NCBI GenBank assembly: GCA_004794785.1
Contig: SJOL01006431.1
Coordinates: forward strand, 895,625 to 959,624
From: Opisthorchis felineus
Taxonomy: Eukaryota > Platyhelminthes > Trematoda > Opisthorchiida > Opisthorchiidae
Direction: 5' to 3'
Length of the DNA stretch: 64,000 nt
Shown here: one piece after another, positions 27,801 through 42,800 of the stretch
Layout: each line of letters opens with the position of its first letter
How positions within the stretch are numbered: the stretch's first letter is position 1
Translations under genes and position numbers: made by a program
The notes under the pieces: generated by a model
The model's input: only the letters and a program-made list of their open reading frames with translations
What the model was told of the DNA's origin: nothing
The model's database searches: none

Positions 27801-30800
27801 CTGATGATGCTCTTGTGTCGAATGGATCAATGACTAAGACAAACTGGGACGATGCATCCTTAATTTCATGGATGTTGCTCTAATCTGCCTCACGCAGTAC
27901 GTGACAATAAGTAAGCGCAGGCTGGCCACTCGAGGCCGGTCAACTAAGTCCACGTGAGATAGTTAAAACGAGGTACCAAACAGTCGAATACTATGATCAT
28001 GGATACTGGATTCCTTGGTGAGTAATCATGAAAATAAATCTTGAGCGGATGGAAATCTTCGGCTTATTTGCTGAGGGTGAACTGTTATATTAACCTGGCC
28101 AAGGAAACGGCCCTTTGCCATATAAAAACAGCGATTATTTGGGTACTGTCTTTATAGAAAGAACATGCAGTATGTATTGCGGGGTTAAACCTTTTGGTTA
28201 AGAGGCGCATATGATATTTATTACTCAAACAAGAGGTTAAGTCACTTACCCTCTAGTTTGACTCTTGAAAACGGAACGAATTAGGCGGTTAAAATATCTT
28301 GTCTGCTCAACGGTAATTCGACTGGATCACAATCATGTTTGATATCTACTGTGTTCACCGAGAGACGTGAATTAAATTCCGCTTGCGACAACCGATGCGT
28401 GGACTCATATAACTCAAATCTCCAGAAATTTTATTTGAATTCAATCCAGGTGATCACCTCATTAGATTTTACAAGTATTCTTATGTTGTATGCTTTCAAT
28501 TCTATCGCTTCCAATAAGGAACTGTTTGATGTCAAGACAGATGGCAAAAGTCTTGTCCAGTCAGTCTCCTGGTTATGTACGCTTCACGCAATTTATCATC
28601 AAGTCTGGCACTAACTAATCAGTTAACTGATCGATGTTTCGACTATCGATAAAGTAAACTGTTACAGAGGGTAGAATAGAAAACCTGCTGTCTTATTGTG
28701 GATAATCCAACGTCATTGTATGTTTTGTTCCCCCCTAAGCTCAGCTTACAATCTGACAACTTATTCCAAGAGTTTTCTACAAAAATCAAACAAAATCGTC
28801 TTCCAGTTAAAAGAGCCAAGCAGTTTTTTGTCACGGCGTGCGATTGCACTCACTTTGATTTGAATGAAAGGTAACCCTCTGCAACGGAAGAAAGGTTTTA
28901 CTTGTGATTTTAAAGCGCTCTAGATTCATAGGACATTTCGACGCTCGTAATCACATTAATAGTATAAATATTATCATAAAAAAGACCCAGTAGAAGGGAA
29001 ACAGGTAAAAAGGTTTATATTTTTGTTTTTTAGACGCTTTATAGCGATTCAGTTGAAGTAAATCAGAGAGTTCCGGAATACCAAAAGGGAGTCCACGGTA
29101 GATTTATCCGATCAAACCTCATGTTGATATTTTTTCTTGAACAAGAGACGAACGGACTCAAAAAAAGAATGGACTTCAGTGCTTCATGATACGCAAAAAA
29201 TTGTAATATGCACTGCTAGACCATGGTTGACGTAGTAGAAAAGAAATTGGCTAAGACTGCTGAGGTTGAGTTTCGAATCCACGAAGACAAGTAGCTCCTG
29301 AATGTCAGTCTCATCTCAAAGTTAGAAACGTGGTATTGATTCTGTCGATTTCACCAAATTCATGGACATGCTCATCCAACGAAAGAATTTTGCACCTACT
29401 TGAAAGATGATTAATGGTTCTGTTCATTTACCTGAATCATCTTTTAACGTGGATGACACTGCTGACGCGCCGAGGGACAGGAATCCGATACGCGGACATC
29501 CTGTGTAAAGAGAATTATCGTGCACAACACAGCATACCCTCCTCAATGAAAACAAATAGGCCATTCAGGCTGATGTTCCCTGTGTGCGTACACCTTACTT
29601 GTGACCACATGTACATCAAAGTAATTACAAATTTTCTCTGAGATGGACAACGTCTTTGCACGCCGACTTACTCCTTCCTTTGTCACCTGAATAAAATCGA
29701 TAGAGGACAGGTTGGACATTGTATGAGGCAAGACATTGCGAGCGGATGTCACACTGTACGTTCTAAAATTAATCAAAAGGAAAAATACGGTAAAATTCAT
29801 AGATTAGGAACCAGAATTCCGCGGGACGTTTGTGACTGACCAAATCGTCATCTCTGATAACATGGCTAACGTAGTTTTCCGGGTGAAGCCTTCTGCAAAA
29901 TGGAGTATACCTAGTGGATGAGTAGCCCGAGTACCTACAGATGTAAGGGTGGGCGTAAACTACAGTGGCTTGTTTCACTTACCTAACTTTGACGGAATAG
30001 CCATCTTAGCTTTGATTGTTAGAAGACTGGACGTGCAAACATCTTGTGTGACTGGTAGGCATCTGGATCAAAATTCCTCGGATAATGCTATTTTCGCCTA
30101 CGCAGTGACGATACTCATCCGAAACGCCATGATGTTTGTATCAGGAAAGGCCTTCTGGAGTCGGTCTACTTTGGTCTTTTCTGAACTCGGTTGAACTGTG
30201 CTCACGAATAGAATACGGCTGATGATATTTTTATGCACAAACTCCGGGACCGTGTTGGGCACCCGGACTAACACTGTTACCCAATGATTACAAGAGCGCT
30301 GCAAACGGCCACAAGCTGGAAATGTGCGTTGAGACAAATGTTAGCTAGCAACTGTTCCCACACACATGAAGGAGAGACATTTTGAGAAGTCGAATGATCA
30401 ATACCCATCACACTGTTGGTCGAATGATCGGCAAAACCGCAATTACATTTGCTAAGAACAGAAGACTTGTCACCAATAGACCAAAAATTCGCAAAGGACA
30501 CCTCGTTGTTTATTAAACTCGGAATCAGATGTAGATTCGAGCATGGATGTCAGACCCATGAGGCTTTGATGATACGTTTAGATGTTCACTGTCCACTGAC
30601 GTCACATTAAGCCTGCCTTGAATCTTTGTTATCATATACTGCACATACTATTTGGGTGAGTAAATACCACCCGTAAAGCCAAGTTAGTTGGAACCGCAGC
30701 TGTTCCCTAGATAAGTATGTAAAATCCAACCACAATGTGGTAAAGTACTACTTAAAAAAGCCTCCAAAAGTTTGCTTCTGCGTCAGTCTGCCCTTCAACA

Positions 30801-33800
30801 GTCCCGTTTTTAGGCCATTGAAAAATCATGAACACGAAGAAACATGCCCTCTTAATGCGAAATTTTCACGAATTAAGTCAAAACTAAAGTGAACCTAGTA
30901 TGTACAAGCTGGTATACACATGTTTATTGTATCATACTCTTTACAGATCGAAATTTGTGATTTACGATACTCTAAGCTGATGCTGGTTGAGAAGACGGCG
31001 CACGAATTATGATGTATGATAAAACAGCCTTTCTGGTTTGGTGGTAGGTAACTGTCAAGTTGTGTGTAAAGCACGACAAAAATTTTGTCAAGAACCGAGC
31101 ACTGTTACTCACTCTCTTTGACTTTGTAAAAAACTGTGTAATAGATGCAAAGCGATCGAAAGTCAAACAAGTGAATGGAGAGACTGCTACGTGAAAATAT
31201 CGATATTTTCTTTGCATAATTTCCCAAGCTTTCAAATGTTTTGAGATTAAGCGCTTCAGTTGTCTGGTTCAGTCAGGACGCTCTAAAACGTGTTGCACAG
31301 GACGTTCTTCATTCCTTCGTCTGTGAGACAGGTAGGCTTTATCGAAGGAAATAAACATTGTAGTTGTCTGCTGCCGGAAGTGATTGAGGTTATTGTGCGC
31401 CTGAGAATGACCTTTTGGTGTTGTTCGCTTTAGGGTTTTACTTTTCCAACCGCGCGGGGTCTATTGGTAAAAGCTTACACGGTGGAAGCAGGGAAGAATA
31501 GTTGAAGGTAAATGGTCAAACCAAGGTCCACAAATCTGTGCATGTGGACAAAATCTGCCACCAGAGGACTGTATTCTAATGGGGATTTCGTCATTTAGGT
31601 GAAGCCAGTCTGTGGTGAAAAGCTGTTCAATCCTTACTGAGTTCATCAACAGTGCGCATCTCAGGAACCACCACTGAGAACCGTACTAGCGACCTCCTGC
31701 CTAGTCGTTTGAACACTTAACCGTTCGGCCACAAGCATCTGATCAGCAATGTCATTGAAGCACAGTTCAGTCACAAACTCCATTTCACACGGTCACGCCT
31801 GTTTACTGGCTCCCTGAGTGACAAACTCTCAGGCGGCAATTCCACTTATTGATTACATTTCATTCTTCCCCTGAGCTACTCACAAACTGTCAGTAGTGTA
31901 AGCAGATTTGGTAATTTTTAATGATTTCATCCTGTCAGTGAAGTCAGTATATACCGCAAAGCCGAGAATTCCCGGATTTGCGTAAGATCCGCACAGCTGA
32001 TGATTCCCAACAAGTACGGAACAGCTGTGCGGTGCTTCTTGGCTTTTAAGCCTAGACTGACTTCACTGACAGAATGAAAACTTCATTAGAATTCACCCAA
32101 TCCCATCATACTGCAAGCCTTCTTCTCTTTTGGTTCTTTTCCTACTCTTTGGAAAATATTTCCAAAAAATTCCCTGAAAGAGTTCAGTGAGTAAATTCAT
32201 ACGAAATACCCAAGCGTAGTCAACACTTAGACAATCCGTATAATCATAATTGTCTTTAAAAGTAATATCACAAAATCTGGTTAAATAAAGTAGACGTTAG
32301 GAAATTGAAAGTAAAACCTGGGATACTAGAATTCCTCCACTTACTCGAGATGCGTGTGACGCCCGGGACTTTAACTGAATCAGCAAAGAATATTTTGATA
32401 AGTTTCAATTCACTTTTTAAGTATAGTTATTGTGCAACTTAAGTAACTTTTGTTTCACAGAATGACAAGTAGATGGACCAAGGGAAGCCGAAATTAATAA
32501 TCTTTTATGGCCATTCAACTCCCAGATATTCAGTTAGACAACTCTTCGATAGCAAGGCATGATGCTCACCCATGTTTACATGCCACGCAGGATCACCGCG
32601 GGGAGTGGGCTGTTTCTGCATAGTTCACGATTGTCACACCGTGCAGCTGGCTGTTATCGTCAGGTGGCTTTGAATACCCGCAATGCATTATGCGTCCGTT
32701 ATGAAAAGTGATCCCGGCGATTTTAAGATTTTTAACGAGGATACTTAGCGTTAGGCAAAATCTAACTTATTAGCGGTGATTGTGTGCCATGCCATCCGAA
32801 GGAAGCATGAGGGCTGGGATACTGCCAGATTGCTCAGTCCTAGACAGAAGAAGTCGAGATGCAAAGGTCGACCTAGGTCTATCGTAAAAACCAAATTGGT
32901 ACGGAAATAAGAGTGTTTCGCTGGTCACCAGTTTAAACATTGGAGCTTAAGATGGCCAAGTGGATGAGATGCGAACTTAGTGACCGGAATGTCCATGGTT
33001 CGAACTCAGACGCGGCATCCTGACTGCTGTCTCTTAGGTTTGGCCAGCCTGGCAGTAGCCTAGCTCTCGAGCTTCCTTCGGGTGACATGGCAGCTAGATG
33101 ATTTTTATACAGCAATTACACAAACACTGGGAACTACCGCATGACTGCACAGTTTCCTGTCACATTCGTCACATTCCCCTCCAGATGATGTTAGAACAAT
33201 ATCGGAAAGTTGTTTGACCTAAAATTCGTCTCCGTTATCGTACCTGAGAATATTGAAAAATCCTTTGCTTTGCTTGCACTATGTTGTGGATTCACGGTAG
33301 ATGCGCCAGTACGTACAAGGGAGGTAGCGCTGATTTCAAAAAGGCCTTCGATATTTCATCTTTATACAAAGATTTCACTTTGTGCCTGTGTCGGGTTCTG
33401 TAAAATCTGCCTCTGTATAGGTTAGTTTGCAATAATGAATTGGCAGTTTCCTTTAAAATACAATCAGTTCTTAGTTAAAACCAAGTTTGCTTTGTTCTTT
33501 GGTTTACTCTATGGTTTAGCTATAAACACGAGGGGATTGCCTACCAAGATAAACATTTTCGTCCACAAAGGAGTTGTCCAAATTGTTTTGTGCATCACAG
33601 GGGCTACTATGTAAGGCTTCTTGGGCCAAGCAAGGCATTTTAATTGAATTCTGACATTTTTGTTAGTTGCAACGATCGCACCATTTCAGTAACTTTTTGG
33701 AATTTATTTGGCAGACATAACGGTGAAAATTGAGCTGCTAGATTTTCTGTGTAGTATGTATTTGATTTGAGATGCGCAATGGCAAGTGAAAAGCAAGTTT

Positions 33801-36800
33801 ATAAACTGTGTTGCTTCGGTGCAACGACATTTTTCTCATTCAGAGATGTGACAGCATTTTTGCAAGTTTCTTTGATAAAATGCACGGAATAAAATTTCAA
33901 GACTGTTAATGTTTTTTCGGAGGGATGAACACCGTTCAACCTTATTTTGGAGTGATAAGAGAGGCATTAAAACCTTTACGATTGATGTCAGAGTTAAAAA
34001 TCCTGAGCAACGTGGCAAATTCGCCTTTGAGTTCTACTCAAAACACTAGAAATTTTGTCAGTGTATCGTTAAATTGCCAGAAGAAACGCAGGAGAATTCC
34101 GTTACTGGAAACCTGAAGTGGCGTTGTTTAAAAGAGGCAAACTTGAAAAAGTGAGACTACTAATGGTTCGGTTGTCGAATCAGCTTCACCTCACCGGAAC
34201 ACAAGTCCATAAAATTAGATGCCATTTTTCCCCAACTAATCAGCAGAATAAGTTTTCCCCGGGGAAACTTCACTCAGTTACCTTATTCTTTAACGCTATT
34301 GATGCCTTTTTGGATGCAAATCTCTGGGTACCGTATTACGTATCATTTGGATATAAAGGCCTAAATTTGAGCTTTTGTGAATTATTTTATCTCAGTCTGT
34401 TATTAAACATTCCAAAACATCTTTTTAGGAAATAACGTTGCAATCTCCATTTGTTGGACTCACTTGTCACTTTGGTCTTCGTTTTCAGCGTATCTGGAAA
34501 GTAATACAGTCGAAAGTATTGATTCGACTTTCAAACTGTGAATGTGAAGGTTGAAAATTCTCACACATTAATTGGCCAGAAGCCGCAAAACAATTTGGCT
34601 GCCATATAGAGTTTGGTCACGTGGATTCTTCGTATAAAACTTGTGCGGTTTTGTTCAACCTATCGGAGTAACTGTACATATCCTCTCAGATGTTAAAATC
34701 CTAATCTTCATAGAGTTGTCTTTGTTGTGAATGATATAGCAAACTCTGGGAATGATACAATGCCCTGCGATGTGTTCGAAAATCCTTGCTAATTATAGAA
34801 GGTAGTTAGTAGGCGCTCGATAAAATGTGCATATTACAGATGGGAGGTAGCAGCCGGTGCAGTCCTACGATTTTTTTTTAGAAAATCCCATGTAGAACAA
34901 CTTGGAAAAGTTTTTTACTGTGACATATATTTAGTTCATAATTCATGTCCAATCCAGTGAATGTATTACGAGTTGTAGAGGAAAAGTTTTGGGGGATGAC
35001 TTCCGGGAGAAGACAGTGAGTTTTACCGCTGGTTGCATTTATGGGGAGCTGGGTCACTCACAGTGGATATCCGGTCCGAATTCTTCAAACAGGCATGGGA
35101 TAAACAAAATCCATGGTAATAACACAATTGTAAAGTTCACATTGGAATAAAAACAGCTGCTGGATACAGGTCATCTCTCTAAGGTCTCGTTGCAGGACTT
35201 TCTGTCTACATTGTTGGTGGGGTCTCGACGGCATCATGAGAGAAAACTGTCATCACTGCACAGTGACGATGTATTTTCGATTGGGGGCAAAATATTTATA
35301 AGCCAATTGCCAAGCTCGGCTAACAAATCGACGGCTATCTGATCAAACAAGAGTGTGAGGGAGCTTTTGCATTAGTTACCGAAAACATGAACAGGTTTGT
35401 TCTGGGTAGAGGGATGGTCGACCAATTAGTAATTTTAGCAAGTTGTTTTTACTCAGGCTGCACTGACTGAAATGACATGGGTCTTTTCTGCTACGCTTCC
35501 TTGAAATTTATTTTCGGAAAGACGAATTCAGGAAAGAAAATTGCCAGACGCCTAACTCTAAACCAGTCCAAATTGTAAAACATTTAAGCCTAGAAATCGG
35601 CGTAGGTGGCTGTGAACGGAAGTTTTTTTCAAAGTGAAATGACTGGTAATGTTTCTGTGCCATTTAACGTTACTTAGATCCTTTTCTATTCAGCCTAGCA
35701 GTGAGACATACAACACTAACTGAATAAATAAAAGCTTTGTACTTACCTAGCTTTTTCCCCTCTCGTCCTATGTGACAAAAAATTCGCAGAGTCATTTTCC
35801 AATAGAATTTCGTGTGGATTACAAGAGAGCATAAATTATTTCAAACAATATTTTTGCCATCTTTGGGCTTGAAAGACAACGAAGGCCCATAATAGTATCG
35901 GTCGAAAGCCGGTATCATTTTGAGGAATTCAACCGTAGAGTAGATGTTAATATCCGGGATGCTGATTAAATGATATTTAGTCAGAATTTATCCTCAACTT
36001 GTCACTGGCTTCTGTCTACAACTGAATAATCTGTCCTATCTTGGCTAATAAAAGCCGAAGATGACAACCTAACATACAGACAAGGAGGGTAACTAGTTTG
36101 CTGTGTGTTTTCAAGTACCGAGCTGTTTGATTTTATTATATATCCACGAAAAATTAAAGGCTATTTACTTGACGAAACCGATAAGGAAGTCCAATAGTTT
36201 TAGACGTAATACACCACTCATAAGGTTGCTGAAAATTCTTCGACAACCCACGACCGGTTTCGCCCCTCTTGGGGATTATCAAGTAGGCGCAGTCCCCAAG
36301 TTTCCGTCAACTTTATGTTCTACTTGAACCCAAATCGCACCAAATTAGCGAAATACACTAATTTGCAAACAAATTTGGCTTTGCGGGAGATTCACCTGGA
36401 ACCCAGCTGAATCTCTCGTTTATGTTGTTTTTAAGGGATTATCGAACCAACTGGAACATGAGGCGGCCTGGTGCAGCACATTCAGTTACTTGAAAACATC
36501 ATAGACGAGAGATTCAGCTGGGTTCCAGGTGAGTCTCTCGTCAAAAACAATCTAGCTGTGTATCCAGACTTTACGAAGAAAAACACAGTGAACTATGGGT
36601 TTTTGTACTGATAATCCACGTTGTCAGATGAAGAACGTTTTTGCAACCACGTTATTTTTTAGTCTAATCGGTCCGCCTACTGTCTTCCTACCATTTCGAT
36701 GGCTAGTCTGAACAGTACACACGAGTTTCGCTCTTGTTAGTGCCTGTCGGCAGTATATTTCCCTGGAGATGCATGAGCTTAAACTCAGAAGCCTTACAGG

Positions 36801-39800
36801 CAGCATGAACTTGTAACCAGCATTATACCCGTCGGTTGGACACAACAGTAAATCCCTCGATCGGCTTTTGTAATCAGAAGTTGAGCGGTTATCACTGATA
36901 CTCTAGAACGACAAAGCCTATATGAATTACCCCCTGGTTTCCGGCTTAGGATGATTCCATTGCAGGATAAAGAGCGCATTCGAAAACGTGAAAACGCGTA
37001 CCAGTTGGCAAAGCCTAATATACTAGACAAGTCGTGTTTTTGTTGATGAAATTGCTACTGGTGATCGTTCTCGCGCTGACTAATTTCCTTATGAACCGGA
37101 ACTTTTCCTTTTTGATTTATGGGGAATAAATACTGATTAAAAGATTCAACATGATGTCCATTGCTCCAGCTCGTCATACTTTTGTAACCGAATTCGGGCA
37201 GAGGGTTTTTATGAGATGAACCTTTCATCACCAACCAAGCATATGCCATTTTTTCCTTGTTGAACACCTCTCAGCCCAAATTACTAATGAGAGCAAATGC
37301 TGTAAAAAAACAGAGGGAATTTTCATCACTAAGATTTTATCATACTGGTAACTGTGCTTACTCAGCTTTTCCTTGATATGTTCCAGGTAGCTTTCTGTAG
37401 AAAAGATAGATACAATGCAAACATAACCATATATGAAAAGTTCCTATTGGTGACTTGGGTTTTTAACGATGCGCGACTGCAGTAAGTGTTTGAATTGTAA
37501 ATCTCAAATAAAAACTTACCCAAGAACGGAACTAAACCCAATGCTTCCAATGTAGTGGTTGATTGCTGGGCCAGTGGAACAAACTCGAGCTTCACTCAGT
37601 TTTTGCACTCCGTCCATTGGCTGAGGACCATCGGATCGATTGTGGTCACGCGCATATGCTGCAGCAAAAGCTTGACGCATATTCACAAAAGTGCCGTACT
37701 GGATCAGTGGCTATTCACAGGACAACTTTTTGTGTTAACACTTCGGACAGTGTTGAATTTCCTGTCATTTGGTCCAGTCAAAAGGCGACGCAAACACGGC
37801 ATGTTGCGCGTGACACAGCAACTCAGTCCCAAGGTCACTTGTGAGGCCTGCACACAGTGTAACACGCACACCAATCACGACACGCATTACTTTATTTTGG
37901 CCAGTCATTGGCTGGCCACAATAATTATGTATTAATGTCAGTCATTCGTTGCTCGATAGTTGCCACCCTCGGCGATTAAAACGTCCGACAGTCTCACTGT
38001 CTGCTGTGTGTGAGTAGGTCTCCTCTCGGACGGAGTTTACTGTGGAAATACACTTTGAGTGACCAGCTAACAGATGTTTCTTATAAATGGTCCCTCCTGA
38101 GTGTTTTCCTCTCAGGTTGGACTACAGTATCCTGAGTTGGGCAAACAAGCCTTCACGATTTACATCATCAACTGCAGTAATTTCACTGAGACGCATGTTA
38201 ACACTTTCGGGTTTTTCGAAATACAGCGGAGTGTGGGATCCGAATGCAAATTATTTGCAGTTTTTAGCTGGTTTTTGGCTTCACACGCAAACACTTTCCG
38301 AAGACTCCCATGAAGATGTTTCGAGTTTAACCATGATGAGAATGGTGGTGGACGATAAATGTGGTTTTGCAGGGAATGTTACGCCTCAAGTGCCATAGAG
38401 AATGGTCCAATTGGTAATGCCCTGGGGTTGGGGCATCATTATATTACTTTCGGAATCTGGGGTGTGTGCACTGTGACTCGATCTTACGGTCGGTAGATGA
38501 TGCTCCTTCAAACACTGGGACAGTCCACCTTCCAAATAAGCCTAATAAAGAGTATTTGGTCGGGAAACTACTGCGACTATTTTCGTTGCGTATCCAATGA
38601 ATGATGCTCTTCCGGCAAAAATTTGATCCAGTATATAAGGTCAAAAGAAAACTTACCCAGGCCAACTCCAACTGTCCCTGTGTAGACAATTATACTCAAA
38701 AGTATGAGGTTAAAACCACGCTCCTTCTAAAACGGTATCTACCCTTCATTTTGAGGGCGATGAATACCGAATATAATGTAAAGATCACTTTGGCTTACGA
38801 CATTTGAAGTACAGTTGTTGATGTTCATGGATTCGAGGTAGAAAATACACGTTATCAGCTGCTCCTATGAGTGTAAAACTGTGTGAAGATATTTTCATCA
38901 CTGTTCTACCTGGGATTTTACAGTAACAAATAAAGGCTGGTTTACTAGCCTGTTTTGGTCCAAGTAGACTAAGAGCACCTTTCGGTCCGCACTGTCTGAG
39001 ACTGATTTGAATATTGGGGCCCCATTCAAGACCAAGAAGGACTTAAACAAGTTCAGCTGTGTACAATCACTTCAGTCTTATTGTTGTGGACCACAGTCTT
39101 CTTACTGCCTTCTTAATACCGTGAACCCGAGTCTGGATAGCCGCTTGATAGGCTGATGCGCTTAGCCAAACCAGAAAAGTCAATGAACGTGCGAATCAGC
39201 TGATCTATTGATCACTGACGCGTACAGGCGTGTCATGTGCAGCCGAAAACGGGCTGTTTATAAAGCTCACGTGGAAAGTTCTAGGCGGGCCAAAAAGTGA
39301 TACTAAAAATAGAACTCATCTGTCAAGGGCAAGTGAAGAACAACCAATTAAATCTGTCTCAACGAAAACGGTTATTCCATTGGCAGTTGTGTAGTCCAGT
39401 TACGTTCGGAGCTGGTTCTCCTAATACTTATTTAGAATCATCTTCATCATCATCTGAAATTCGGAGACCTCCGCGTTTGTTATTCTAAGAACAATCCACT
39501 CAGCTCCATTCAACTCCATTCTGAGCTCACTTACAAGGCGTAATCTCAAGCAGACGTTCAACGAATCTCCTCATCCTAGCCAAAGATTGCAAATTACTCA
39601 GGAAGGATATTTCACAAGATGGTTGAGACTTTCATCTGGGAAGAACGAAGGTAGCAAAAAAAAAGCTTGTTTTCTGTGATTGTTGCTCTTGGCTCATATA
39701 TCACATGTTTATAAGGTACCAGAAATCACGTGAAGATGGTTAAAGTCGGGGATACATATACTTTGGTTAAATAGAAATCGAAGGACTGGGATTGGATGAG

Positions 39801-42800
39801 GGGTAGTCAAGTTCAGAGGTTGCACAAGTCTCTTTTGGACGTAAAGTTGTGGGTCCAGCAGTCGCCTCTGCAATCGGCAGTGGTGTGGATCGTACCAGTC
39901 GTGATCGGTTCAGAGGTACCCGGTATTTGATATCGAAGGCTTGCTCTTCGTCGATGACATGACTGGTCTCGGCCAAATGTGATGCAAATGCATATGAGCC
40001 TGGTTTCTTCCAGCTACCTCTCAGAGACACGAGAATGTGTTCTCGAATTCTGTCAGACAAATGTCTTGTCATTCGATCAACGTATGATGCCTGGCACGAG
40101 CATACAATTGAGTACATACAAAAGCTGGTGGTAGAACGCGACAATTTGTCCTTCAAATGTAACGTAATAGTGTGGCTGGCACTGAAGCTTAAACACAGAT
40201 TAGCAGCCATGTATGTCGTATCATCAGGGTTTCTAAGCCTTCTGGTAATTAGTTCAGCAACCGAGTCAGGTTTGAATGGGAGCCGGATACAGACAGGCTT
40301 CTTCCCAACTGAACAGAGTTAAGGTTTGGACTTTGCAGATTGCATAATCTTGAGTACGAACCGTTCATGATACCCGTTCTGCAGGATCGTGTGACCCAGG
40401 AACTTTATTTCCTCTTGTGAACAGTCGGAGGAGCATATCTTCATTGCTCTCTCAGTCAGGCATCTAATTAGGTTGCGTTTCTGCTGCAACAGGACAAAGC
40501 TATCGAAGTGAATACACTGACATTTCTACGTTTGCCTTCTATGGGTTTTGCACTCCATGGCTCCGTCAGTCTTCGTTTTAATACTGACATCGATGAAAAT
40601 TAACTGTCCGTTGTGTTCTGGCCTGATAGTAACCTTGATATTGGTATGGACTTAATTGAAACTGCTTATCACGTCTGTTGTGCTGAGATAGTTTCGTCGG
40701 CAAGTATGCAGATGTCGTCCACACGGCGACAACACAATGTGAACCGTGCAGTGAGTGCGTTTAATTTGTGGGTCTTGAGTTTGGTCATGAAAAAATCTGC
40801 CAACACGGGACCTATAGGCGACCACATCACGACCCTGCCTTTCTGCCGATAAATTTCATTGTTGAAAGCAAACTCAACATTGTATGTATACGTTCATAGC
40901 AATTCGCCGGTTAATCTGTACAAGGACCTTTATGAAATTATGCTTGTGCTTCGTAAAGGAGAACACATCCAAGGACACCACAAATGTGTCCGGTCTCCAG
41001 CGTTCTGTGAATTCAAAAACAACCATCATATTACAAACCCCAGAGGGAATGAAGACCAGGATCCACAGTTTTAACAGAATACCTCCGATTTATTTTCAAG
41101 GAACTACTCCGAACGTGTTTCCCAAAACCTATCTCGCACTTACTGTTCTCGCCAGGTTCATCTGGGTTCGTGCAAATGAAAAGAACAAACAACGATCCAT
41201 GTTACTTTATGACGGTCTGAACACTGCATGAGTGCTGACGTGTAACTAATTAGTTGCAGTCAATTCAATTTCCCATTAAGTTAAATACTTGTAATTGCAT
41301 CACACAGCATCTAAATGGTGGTGCACCTCTCACCGCAAATGATGCGCCGCTAGGTAACCATTGATATTAGGATTATTACCATGCCTGATCAGTTTCAATA
41401 CTTCGTGAGAAGATAGTTACCTCCCCCGCTTCGTGCTTGGTTTTCTGAAGAGTTCTCAACACAAGTTATGCTCAGCAGTGAAAGAAATACCTGCCTTTTA
41501 TATGAACCCGAATAGCCGAGACGCAGGGACAGCCTATCAACTCTGAACGATTAAAGAACAGATGAATACACTCATGATACTATTCACAAGTAGTCAGTTA
41601 ATTAAATAAGTTTCAAAGTGAGTGAAGATATTCGCGTTAGTCATTGAGCTGGCATTTTAAATCTGCATGTTTCGCAAACAGACTTACTTTGACTTGCTAT
41701 GATTTTCACTAAAACAACGGAAGACGGAGAAAATTATGCAGTTAATAGTTTATCTGTGCAGCTTGAGCACTTGGGAAAAAGCTGATCCGATTAGACAAGC
41801 AGTATAACAAAAATCGATTGGTCCTATGCTCAAAATTAGTGTCTGCAAATGTGTCTTCGGCAGTTAAGGGTCGTATTATTGAGCAGTTATTTTATTGATC
41901 CATAAAGGTATAGTAGTACACGGAATTGGAAACAAACCATTGGAAAAAGTGCAACATTTCCACAGTTTGCCACTGTCATCATCACCTTGTGGATCTCGCA
42001 TAGAGTCAGATACAGCTAGCTCCACAACGCCACAGCCCTACACGCGTTTATCTGTAAGTACCCGCTTTGCTTTTACTCACATGACCAAGTTAAATTCAAG
42101 CACGCAAAATGGTCTGCAACGCGGCAATTCTATCAAAGGTTTTGGCACGACATTCAGGCTTTGTTCCACATCATGCTTAGCAGAATACTCCTCAGTTTCT
42201 GACGCATTCACAGTGAGAACACAGAAATCAAATAGCACTCAGTACGTGTACCAAAGCACTCGATTATTCGAATTAGTTTGATGTGACAGTCGTAACTATC
42301 ACAGAAACGGCTCTTGCGGGTGCTGCATCTGTCCCGATTACCTCTATCTGATCAGGACAACTTAACGTGAGACAACGTGACACTCGTCTGCTTGCTTCTT
42401 ACTCTGCAATCCTTGACTGTGACACGTATCCAGTTTCATCGCTGTCATTCCTTGTCCCGCGCGCATATTCCAGTTATGTTATTTAAGCCTAACAATTAAG
42501 TCTTCTGTACAAGCAATCGAGATTCCGACTTGATGTGGACATATTACCGTTCCATCCGATTCGTCCAAATTGTGGTCTGCGAATACTCAGTCCAGACGAA
42601 GGTTATATATTCGCCCAATTTCTCTCATACAGCAGAGAGAATGGAACGTACCCAACTATATTTATGTAACAGGGTGGAGACGTTTATTGCTCTATGACTT
42701 ACAACCCCCCTATTAAAAACGCACTAGTCAACTTTTCGCTTGTTTGGAATCGTTACATTTTATTCATAGTTATACATCGAACTCCCAGTGATCAGCCGAG

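Noticed and set aside
29220..29295. tRNA-like sequence with a B-box-like GAGTTTCGAATCC
   Set aside because: No cloverleaf can be drawn; probably SINE debris.
37555..37935. Overlapping plus-strand frames of 126 and 93 residues
   Set aside because: No domain recognised, no splice context on that strand, and they overlap a supported minus-strand exon region.
39520..39545. GTAAGTGAG donor with a 10-nt segment resembling exon 12210
   Set aside because: No acceptor gives a length that keeps the symmetric phase in this region.
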